A stretch of DNA of 12,798 nucleotides from the NCBI GenBank assembly GCA_903905685.1, contig CAIVHI010000232.1, positions 1 through 12,798 of the forward strand, in the 5' to 3' direction. This stretch comes from an uncultured Bacteroidota bacterium. Lineage in GTDB: Bacteria; Bacteroidota; Bacteroidia; Chitinophagales; Chitinophagaceae. Both the position numbers and the translations under genes were made by a program. Positions 1 to 7,000 of this stretch are shown here, piece by piece (within the stretch, counting starts at the first letter, position 1; every line of letters begins with the position of its first letter). The notes beneath the pieces are model-generated. The model ran no database searches, had not been told where the DNA came from, and saw only the letters and a program-made list of their open reading frames with translations.

Positions 1-524
1 ATGGTTTCGGCTTCGCACCACAGGCTGATTCAACCTATAGGAAGGTGCCGCAAATAGGCATCGTCATCATTGAAGACGATGTGGAGATTGGTGCCAACAC
101 TACTATAGACAGAGCCACTTTGGGTGCCACCATCATTCGCAAAGGGGTAAAGCTCGACAACTTGGTCATGATAGCCCACAATGTAGAAATTGGCGAGAAC
201 ACCGTGATCGCCGCCCAAACCGGCATATCGGGTAGTACCAAGATAGGCCGTAATTGCGTCATGGGAGGGCAGGTAGGCATTGTGGGGCACATCCACATTG
301 CCGACGGCACTAGGATCAATGCGCAAAGCGGCCTTTCAAAATCCGTAACCGTACCGAATGCTGCCTTGAACGGCAGCCCCGCATTCGACTACAAAAGTTC
401 GCTGAAAAGTCAGGCAATTTTCAGAAATTTGCCCGAGCTACAACAGCGGCTCATGAAGCTGGAAGAAACCGTGCAAGAGTTAACCGCACAATTGGCCACA
501 CAAAATCTAGAATTCAAAAAGTGA
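1..524 (+). CDS. lpxD: UDP-3-O-(3-hydroxyacyl)glucosamine N-acyltransferase LpxD, 3' part
   Basis: LpxD transfers a 3-hydroxyacyl chain from acyl-ACP to the 2-amino group of UDP-3-O-acyl-glucosamine, the third step of lipid A synthesis in the cytoplasm. The gene is cut by the window edge. The first complete codon is at base 3, and about 173 C-terminal residues are visible. They open with the LpxD-typical GFGFAP stretch and continue as left-handed beta-helix hexapeptides (for example IGANTTIDRATLGA, VEIGENTVIAA). The catalytic His of the family is in IAHNVEIG (codon 177-179). The end is a helical tail (NLPELQQRLMKLEETVQEL) like the C-terminal trimer helices of LpxD. The TGA stop lies inside the GTGA overlap with lpxC-fabZ, so the two are co-transcribed and probably coupled. 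The N-terminal uridine-binding domain is outside the window. Confidence 0.96.
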   Translation, partial: GFGFAPQADSTYRKVPQIGIVIIEDDVEIGANTTIDRATLGATIIRKGVKLDNLVMIAHNVEIGENTVIAAQTGISGSTKIGRNCVMGGQVGIVGHIHIADGTRINAQSGLSKSVTVPNAALNGSPAFDYKSSLKSQAIFRNLPELQQRLMKLEETVQELTAQLATQNLEFKK

Positions 525-1987
525 TTGAAGACATATTTTCGAAAGTAGAGGGTAAAAAAAAATCTGAAACCGTGCATTTGGCCCATACAGGACAATACCA
601 ACAGACACTCAAAAGCGCCGTGTCGCTGCGCGGCGTTGGGTTGCATACCGGTAAGATGGTGAATATGACCATGCGGCCGGCCAACCCCGGATTCGGCATC
701 CGTTTTCAGCGGATAGACCTCCCGGAAAAACCCGTTGTGAAGGCCGATGCCGACTATGTGGTAGATACGTCGAGGGGCACCACCATTGAGTTCAACGGCG
801 CGCGTATCAGCACCATTGAGCACACCATGGCCGCGCTCGTAGGCTTGGGAATAGACAACCTCCTGATTGAGGTGGACGGCCCCGAAGTGCCTATATTGGA
901 CGGTAGCGCATCGATGTTCATGGATGCCATAGACAGCGCGGGCATTGAAGAACAAGATGCCAAGCGTATCGTGTTCACCATAGACAGCAACATCCATTTT
1001 TACGATCCCGTCAAGAATGTGGACATGTTGGCCATCCCCTCGGCCGAATACCAAGTCACAACCCTCATCGATTTCAACTCACCGGTACTGGGCACCCAAC
1101 ACGCTTCCTTGAAGCACCTGTCGGAGTTTCGCAGTGAAATTGGCCCATGCCGCACGTTCTGCTTCCTACACGAATTGGAATACCTGCTCGATACCAACCT
1201 CATTAAGGGCGGAGATCTCAGCAATGCCATTGTGGTGGTAGACAAAATAGTGAGCCAAGAAGAACTGGACCGCTTGGCCAAGGTCTTCAACAAGCAGAAA
1301 ATAGAAGTGAAGCAGGAAGGCATTTTGAACAACGTTCAACTGCACTTCACCAATGAGCCGGCGCGCCATAAGTTGCTCGACGTTATTGGCGACCTCTCTT
1401 TGGTAGGGTTCAACATCAATGCCCACATCATTGCCAGCCGCCCCGGCCATGCATCCAATGTGGAGTTCGCGAAGAAAATCAAGCAGTACATCAAGAAGAA
1501 CCGCCACCTGTCGGACATCCCCCAGTACGACCCTTCGCAACAGGCGGTATACGATATCAACCATATCACCCGCGCCCTCCCCCACAAATTTCCCTTCCTT
1601 TTTGTTGACAAAGTGATAGAACTGAGCGACAACCATGTGGTGGGCATCAAGAATGTGACTTACAATGAGCAGTTCTTCCAAGGCCACTTCCCCGGCAATC
1701 CCGTTATGCCTGGCGTGATACAAGTGGAAGCATTGGCCCAAACCGGCGGCATCCTGGCGATGAACAACATCCCCGACCCCGAGAATTACGATACCTACTT
1801 CCTGAAGATAGACAAAGTAAAATTCAAGCACGTGGTTCGTCCCGGCGACACACTCATCCTTAAAATGGATTTGTTGAACCCTATCAGGCGCGGTATCTGC
1901 GAAATGAGGGGAACGGCATACGTTGGAAACAAATTGGTAACCGAAGCCGAGTTGGTGGCACAAATCGTTAGAAAAGACAAAAAATGA
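521..1987 (+). CDS. lpxC-fabZ: Bifunctional UDP-3-O-acyl-GlcNAc deacetylase / 3-hydroxyacyl-ACP dehydratase (LpxC-FabZ fusion)
   Basis: This cytoplasmic protein of 488 residues joins two enzymes. Residues about 28-335 are LpxC, the Zn-dependent deacetylase that commits UDP-3-O-acyl-GlcNAc to lipid A. By alignment to the E. coli enzyme the zinc ligands are His101, His283 and Asp287, Glu100 is the catalytic base (TIEHTMAAL) and His310 is the second catalytic residue (GHASN). Residues about 343-486 are FabZ, which dehydrates 3-hydroxyacyl-ACP. Its active site is His389 in GHFPGNPVMPG with Glu403 in VEALAQ, and HKFPFLFVDKV is the usual N-terminal signature. All key residues of both halves are present. 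The fusion is typical of Bacteroidota. The GTG at 521 is chosen because it overlaps the lpxD stop (GTGA) and no ATG lies before the conserved GVGLHTGK motif. There is no Shine-Dalgarno sequence, as is usual in this phylum. The stop overlaps lpxA by 4 bases. Confidence 0.97.
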   Translation: MIEDIFSKVEGKKKSETVHLAHTGQYQQTLKSAVSLRGVGLHTGKMVNMTMRPANPGFGIRFQRIDLPEKPVVKADADYVVDTSRGTTIEFNGARISTIEHTMAALVGLGIDNLLIEVDGPEVPILDGSASMFMDAIDSAGIEEQDAKRIVFTIDSNIHFYDPVKNVDMLAIPSAEYQVTTLIDFNSPVLGTQHASLKHLSEFRSEIGPCRTFCFLHELEYLLDTNLIKGGDLSNAIVVVDKIVSQEELDRLAKVFNKQKIEVKQEGILNNVQLHFTNEPARHKLLDVIGDLSLVGFNINAHIIASRPGHASNVEFAKKIKQYIKKNRHLSDIPQYDPSQQAVYDINHITRALPHKFPFLFVDKVIELSDNHVVGIKNVTYNEQFFQGHFPGNPVMPGVIQVEALAQTGGILAMNNIPDPENYDTYFLKIDKVKFKHVVRPGDTLILKMDLLNPIRRGICEMRGTAYVGNKLVTEAELVAQIVRKDKK

Positions 1988-2784
1988 TTCATCCCCTTAC
2001 ATATGTCCACCCGGACGCCAAGATAGCCCACAATGTAAAGATAGACCCGTTCACGACCATCCATAAGAACGTGGATATCGGCGAGGGCACTTGGATTGGC
2101 TCCAATGTGACCATCATGGAGGGTGCACGGATTGGCAAGAACTGCAAAATCTTCCCAAGTTCGGTGATATCTGCCATTCCCCAAGATTTGAAATTCAAGG
2201 GCGAAGACACCATTACCGTTATTGGCGACAATACCACCATACGGGAGTGCGTCACCATAAATCGGGGCACTACCGACCGCACCATGACCAAGATAGGCAA
2301 CAACTGCCTCATAATGGCCTACTCCCACATTGCACACGACTGCATTGTGGGCAACAGTTGCATTTTCTCGAACAACACCACCCTTGCCGGCCACATTGTG
2401 GTGGGCGACTGTGTGGTGTTGGCCGGCCTTACCGCCATACAGCAGTTTGTGCGCATTGGCTCCTATGCTTTCGTTACCGGTGGCTCACTGGTGCGTAAGG
2501 ATATTCCTCCGTACGTAAAGGCGGCCCGCGAGCCCCTGTCTTACGTTGGCGTAAACTCCGTAGGGCTGAAACGCCGGGGCTACTCCATCGACAAAATCAA
2601 CCACATTCTCGACATCTACCGCATCTTGTTCGTAAGGGGCTACAATGTGTCGAAGGCGGTGAGCATCATTGAAACGGAAATACCCGTATCCGACGAGCGC
2701 GATGAAATCATCAGTTTTGTGCGCGATACCGGCCGCGGCATTATGAAGGGCTACACCCGCCGCCACGCCGAAGACTTGTCCTAG
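1984..2784 (+). CDS. lpxA: Acyl-ACP--UDP-N-acetylglucosamine O-acyltransferase LpxA
   Basis: LpxA carries out the first step of lipid A synthesis, moving a 3-hydroxyacyl group from acyl-ACP to the 3-OH of UDP-GlcNAc. The product is 266 residues, close to the E. coli enzyme (262). The first about 190 residues are left-handed beta-helix hexapeptide repeats with a VTINRGT loop, followed by the LpxA hallmark HIAHDC. By alignment to E. coli, His118 there is the catalytic base. LKRRGYS then opens the C-terminal helical domain. The ATG at 1984 overlaps the lpxC-fabZ stop (ATGA), so it is probably translated by coupling. The first helix turn MIHPLTYVHPDA matches the normal family start, so the gene is full length. 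It is the last gene of the lipid A operon in this window. The next gene begins 155 bases later, after an inverted repeat. Confidence 0.97.
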   Translation: MIHPLTYVHPDAKIAHNVKIDPFTTIHKNVDIGEGTWIGSNVTIMEGARIGKNCKIFPSSVISAIPQDLKFKGEDTITVIGDNTTIRECVTINRGTTDRTMTKIGNNCLIMAYSHIAHDCIVGNSCIFSNNTTLAGHIVVGDCVVLAGLTAIQQFVRIGSYAFVTGGSLVRKDIPPYVKAAREPLSYVGVNSVGLKRRGYSIDKINHILDIYRILFVRGYNVSKAVSIIETEIPVSDERDEIISFVRDTGRGIMKGYTRRHAEDLS

Positions 2785-2803
2785 GCAGGCCAAATATTAT
2801 TTG

Positions 2804-2839
2804 CACCCCATTGCGTGTTTGAGGACATGTAATGGGGTG
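2804..2839. terminator. Inverted repeat after the lpx operon, possible terminator
   Basis: CACCCCATT (2804-2812) is matched perfectly by AATGGGGTG (2831-2839), giving a 9-bp stem with an 18-base loop, 19 bases after the lpxA stop. The position between operon and next gene suits transcription termination or RNA 3'-end protection. No U-run follows the right arm (TTGCACTAGCGG), so it does not look like a classic intrinsic terminator. The repeat itself is plain in the sequence; its function is inferred. Confidence 0.45.
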
Positions 2840-2939
2840 TTGCACTAGCGGCTTGGGCAAAAAACCTCTTCAACGCCTATTCCACTTTCGGTATGCGATT
2901 TTTTTTCTCCTTATTTTGCATTTCAACCCGTTTACGGTT

Positions 2940-3545
2940 ATGGCAGGCAAAATAGAGAAGGAGTTGCGGCATTATGCGCCCGGACGGGCGGAGTGGCGGG
3001 CATGGCTGGAGGCCAACCATAAAACCGCAGCGGGCATTTGGTTGGTGTACTACAAAAAGGGGAGCGGCAAGCCACGGGTGGAGTATGCAGATGCAGTTGA
3101 AGAAGCCTTGTGCTTCGGCTGGATAGACAGTGTGGTGAATGCTATAGACGAAGCTTGCTACATGCAGTTGTACACGCCGCGCAAGCCCAAGAGCACGTGG
3201 TCTCAACTCAACAAGGTGCGGGTGGAGCGGCTGGAGGCCGAAGGACTGATGCGTACGGCAGGGTTGAAGTGCATTGAAGTGGCCAAGGCCAATGGCTCGT
3301 GGGAGTCGATAGACCATGTGGAGACTTTGGTGGTGCCGGCAGACCTTGCTGAAGCATTGGCGGAAAATGACGGTATGCAGGCCTTTTTCGATGCGCTGAG
3401 CAACACCAACAAGAAATACATCCTCCACCACCTCAATAATGCGCGCCGGGAAGACACCCGGCGGCTTAGGATGGCCGAGGTTTTGGAGGCCTTTGCCGCC
3501 GGTAAAATGCCCGACCGGTACTTGCGCCCCGCAAAAAAGGCTTGA
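2940..3545 (+). CDS. YdeI/OmpD-associated family protein
   Basis: The protein has 201 residues and resembles the YdeI/OmpD-associated (OmdA, COG4430) family. This is a widespread cytoplasmic family whose members are sometimes annotated as bacteriocin-protection proteins; its biochemical role is not established. Family hallmarks are the N-terminal W-LEANHKTAAGIWLVYYKK segment (residues 22-40), EALCFGWIDS (55-64) and TPRKPKSTWSQLN (79-91). The C-terminal third is helical and basic (KKYILHHLNNARREDTRR) and the end is PDRYLRPAKKA. There is no signal peptide. The ATG at 2940 gives the normal family N-terminus. An in-frame ATG at 2832 would add 36 residues including a hydrophobic stretch, but it lies inside the right arm of the inverted repeat after lpxA and the extension does not look like this family. 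A weak -7-like TATTTTG sits at 2912-2918. The gene looks like a single unit and its function cannot be read from its neighbours. Confidence 0.85.
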   Translation: MAGKIEKELRHYAPGRAEWRAWLEANHKTAAGIWLVYYKKGSGKPRVEYADAVEEALCFGWIDSVVNAIDEACYMQLYTPRKPKSTWSQLNKVRVERLEAEGLMRTAGLKCIEVAKANGSWESIDHVETLVVPADLAEALAENDGMQAFFDALSNTNKKYILHHLNNARREDTRRLRMAEVLEAFAAGKMPDRYLRPAKKA

Positions 3546-3938
3546 AGGATGGTGCCGCCGCAAATTTTTTTCCACATTTCCCGCTTGACCAGTGCATAAC
3601 CGTCTCGGTCACGGAAAACTATTCGTGCAATCCGTTTGAAAGCGCGTGGCGGAGCCGGAATGGTGGGCCGACCGGGCAACTGTAGGGTTTCGTGAAGGTT
3701 TGTACGTTTCTTGGAGGGAAAAGCATGGATAATGCCGGTAAGGAGGCGAAAAAGGCCGATTTTCGGCATTCGGGTTGCGATTTTCGTACTTGGTTTTTCG
3801 ATGACTCCAAAAGGGTGGAGCATCCGTGAAGATAATTCTGAATTTACCGGCGGTTTATAAGTTTCGGGAGTTTGGTTTGAAAAACTTGCGTCCCATTTCA
3901 TGAAGTCGTCGGTTTTGCGTAATTTGCGTTACAAAGAC
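3546..3938. other. Intergenic stretch without a convincing gene
   Basis: About 390 bases lie between the ydeI-like stop and the promoter of the giant gene. I see no tRNA, structured RNA or insertion-sequence end. Two overlapping small inverted repeats are present: GCCGA-TTT-TCGGC at 3755-3767, and AATGCCG (3731-3737) with CGGCATT (3764-3770). They are mutually exclusive hairpins. A 34-codon ATG frame (3725-3829) is listed separately. A reverse-strand open frame crosses the region but runs antisense into the ydeI-like gene and resembles no known protein. Confidence 0.5.
3725..3829 (+). CDS. Possible small protein of 34 residues, doubtful
   Basis: An ATG is preceded by GGAGGG (3713-3718) at a 6-base spacing, a strong Shine-Dalgarno-like match. 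It opens a 34-codon frame (starts MDNAGKEAKK, ends KRVEHP) that is highly charged and has one Cys. Against it: Bacteroidota rarely rely on Shine-Dalgarno sequences, the frame is short enough to occur by chance, no promoter is seen, and I recognise no family. The frame also contains the 3731-3770 inverted repeats. Confidence 0.12.
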   Translation: MDNAGKEAKKADFRHSGCDFRTWFFDDSKRVEHP

Positions 3939-3946
3939 TATATTTG
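3914..3946 (+). promoter_or_regulatory. Bacteroidota-type promoter of the giant surface-protein gene
   Basis: A perfect -7 element TATATTTG (consensus TAnnTTTG, 3939-3946) follows a -33 TTTG (3914-3917) after 21 bases, within the spacing known for the primary sigma factor of this phylum. Transcription would start near 3953, giving a leader of about 60 bases before the ATG at 4015. A second TTTG at 3923-3926 is part of a short direct repeat (TTTGCGTAA / TTTGCGTTA, 3914-3931) and is too close to act as the -33 box. The leader is A/T-rich just before the ATG, with no Shine-Dalgarno sequence, as is usual for the phylum. Confidence 0.6.
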
Positions 3947-4014
3947 CGGGTTTTAGGGTTTTAATAAGAAATTGCGCGGTGACAACTATTTATAAGGCGG
4001 TTAAATCTTTATTT

Positions 4015-4074
4015 ATGAAGAAAATTTATGTTCTGCTTGCCCTGATGTTCAGCATCAACATTGCGGCATCGGCT
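4015..4074 (+). other. Sec signal peptide of the giant protein
   Basis: Residues 1-20 have a basic start (MKK), a hydrophobic core (YVLLALMFSINI) and an AASA end. Cleavage is likely after Ala20 (A-S-A), giving a mature start at LSTLG. There is no lipobox Cys, so the protein is not a lipoprotein. Confidence 0.88.
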
Positions 4075-7000
4075 CTTTCCACCCTCGGAGTGCCGGCCGG
4101 CAGCAATTTTCCGGCAACCATATGTGTGCCAGCCACCAACCAAATCGTTTATCAGTTTGAGATAGACCAGACGGGGGTAAGCGCCAATTTGGATTCTTTC
4201 CGCTTCAGCACTGCGGGCAGTACCTATGCCGCCGGCGATGTGGTCAACTACAAGTTGTGGTACAACACCACCAACAACTTCGGCACCGCAGTCAACATTG
4301 CATCCTTGGGGTCGGCGGGTCCCGGAGCGTTTAAATTTCCTTCAGGCACAACGGCGTTGTCGGCTTCGCTGCTGGCGGGTGCATCAACCTATTATTGGAT
4401 TACCGTGAGCTTTTCGGGCACCGGCTCGGGCAATACGCTCACCGTGCTGCCCTTGGCATCTACCAATATTTCTGTTTCGGCAGGTGGCGCATCGGGTTTT
4501 ACCACCATTGGAGGTACACAGACCTTGAACACCGCCCCGGCCGCCATCACCAGTGTATCTTCCACTTATTTCGTTTGCACGGGCTCCAGTATCACGCTTT
4601 CCGATGCGGTAGGCAGTGGTTCTTGGACTAGTGGTTCTCCATCGGTAGCCACCGTTTCGGGCGGCATCGTTAGTGCTGCCGGTTCAACAGGCACAGCCAC
4701 TATATCTTATACCATAGGTTCCTGCACAGCTACAGCCATTGTTACCGTAGGTACTGCGCCACCCGCCATTGCGCCCTATACCCCCATTAGCGTGTGTGTG
4801 GATTCCATTGTTACCGTTACCGACGCGGTTCCCGGCGGCTCGTGGAGCACCTCTTCCACTGGCGTTGGCGTATCCAGCATTTCGCCCGGCGTTGGCGCCG
4901 TTTCCGGCCTTACCGTGGGTACTGCAAACATCACCTACACTTTGGCACCCGGTTGCTCCACCATTACTACGGTAACGGTCAACCCGCTACCCAATGCCAT
5001 TGTTGGTCCAACATCTGTATGTGCCTATGGCGAGAATCCCGTTACCCTCACCGATGCCACTACCGGCGGTACTTGGAGCAGCGGACCGGTAGTAACCATT
5101 GGTACCGGTTCTACCTGTATAGTCTATGGTGTTGCACCGGGGTCTACCGGCATCTTCGTTACCTATACCTTGCCTACAGGTTGTGCTGCGGCGTTCCCCA
5201 TGACGGTCAATCCTTGGCCTTTGTCCATTACGGGTAGAGATACCCTTTGTGCAAGCTCATTAGACACCCTTTCCGACCCATCGGGCGGTGGCACATGGTC
5301 TAGCAGCAATCCATTGGTGGCTACCATAGGTGCCACTACCGGCTACATTATAGGTACGGGTACCGGTGTTTCGGTAATGACCTACACCAATATCACATCG
5401 GGCTGTTACAATACGCAACCCATTTACGTTTATCCTTTCGGTCCAATTATCGATTCGCCTTCTATATGCGTTTCGGTTCCTTTTACCTTGGGTGATACCA
5501 CCTCGGGAGGAATTTGGTCCATCAGCAATACCTCCATCGCATCCATAGGGGCGACCTCGGGCATCATAACCGGCATTGCCGGCGGTTTGGATACCGTTAC
5601 CTACACCATCGCGTCCCATCACTGTATGACCACCGACACCATTCGTGTCTATCCGTTGCCCGGTCCCATTACCGGGCCTTCCGCAGTTTGTGCAGGTTCG
5701 AACATCGCCTTGGCAGATTCTGTTGCGGGTGGCACTTGGACATCCAGCAATACCGGCGTATCCATTATCGGCTCAACTACCGGTATCGACTCCGGAGTTG
5801 CCGCAGGTACAGTTACGATTACATTTACGGCACCGGTATCGGGTTGTAATGCAACGAAGCTTATAACCGTTAACCCATTGCCTGCCGCCATTACGGGCAC
5901 CAACAATGTGTGTGTGGGCTCCACGGTTACGTTGAGCGATATCACTATTCCTGGTAGTTGGACTGCATCCAACGGCAAAGCCACCATTTCCTCATCGGGT
6001 GTGGTTACAGGCGTTAGCGCAGGTATCGACACCATATATTATACGGTGTCAGGTACCGGCTGCAACGTCAGCTATGTGGTTACGGTCAATCCGTTGCCGG
6101 TTGCGGTGAGTGGTACCTTGGTGGTATGCAACCTGTATTCCACATCATTGTCCGATGCATCTACAGGCGGTACATGGTCCTCCGTTGCGCCGTTGATTGC
6201 TACCGTGGGTTCTGCCAGCGGCGTTGTTACCGGAGTTGCACCCGGCATCGATTCGGTTTACTACACGCTACCTACAGGTTGTACTATTGGTGTTCAGGTA
6301 ACGGTGAATGCATTGCCGGCTCCCATCTCGGGTACCTTGGTTGTTTGCTCAGGCTACACCACCACCCTTAGCGATGGTTCCTCATTAGGCACTTGGAGTT
6401 CTGCCAATACTTCCATCGCTACCATTACCTCCGGTGGTGTAGTGACCGGTGTGGCAGGCGGTACAGACACCATATCTTATACATTTACAGCCACGGGTTG
6501 CCCTGCGGTGGCGGTGGTTACCGTGAATGCCACGCCCCCTGCAATCACGGCGGCATCATTCAATGTTTGTTATGGAGCCACCATCAGTTTGAGTGACGCC
6601 ACATCGGGCGGTACTTGGTCTAGTGCCAATACATCGGTTGCTACTGTGGACGGCTCCGGCAATGTTACCGGTATTTCGGCAACACTTGCTATTACCACCA
6701 TTACTTATACCATTCCAACAACCGGTTGCTATGTAGTTCATAGTGTAACCGTCAATCCGTTGCCCCAACCTATTACCGGTACGTTCGGCATTTGCGCGGG
6801 GTCTACCTCCGATTTGAGCGACATCACCCCCGGCGGTTCTTGGAGCAGCAGCAATATTCCCGTGGCTACCGTTGGTGGTTTAACCGGCATCGTATCCGGA
6901 ATCAGTTCGGGCAATGCGGTAATCACCTATACCTCGGCTTCGGGCTGTATTCAGGTTGCGCCCATTACCGTGAATCCGATTCCGGGCGTTATTACCGGTA

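Noticed and set aside
410..1054. Reverse-strand open frame of 214 codons
   Set aside because: It lies antisense to lpxD and lpxC-fabZ, whose catalytic residues are all intact.
2832..2939. Upstream extension of the ydeI-like protein with a hydrophobic stretch
   Set aside because: It is not typical of this cytoplasmic family, and its ATG is within an inverted repeat. The ATG at 2940 gives the normal start.
3203..3901. Reverse-strand open frame of 232 codons
   Set aside because: It runs antisense through nearly half of the well-supported ydeI-like gene, and its product has no recognisable family pattern or promoter.
3979..4014. GTG start 12 codons before the chosen start of the giant protein
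   Set aside because: The ATG at 4015 begins a standard signal peptide (MKK then a hydrophobic core), which the extension would spoil.
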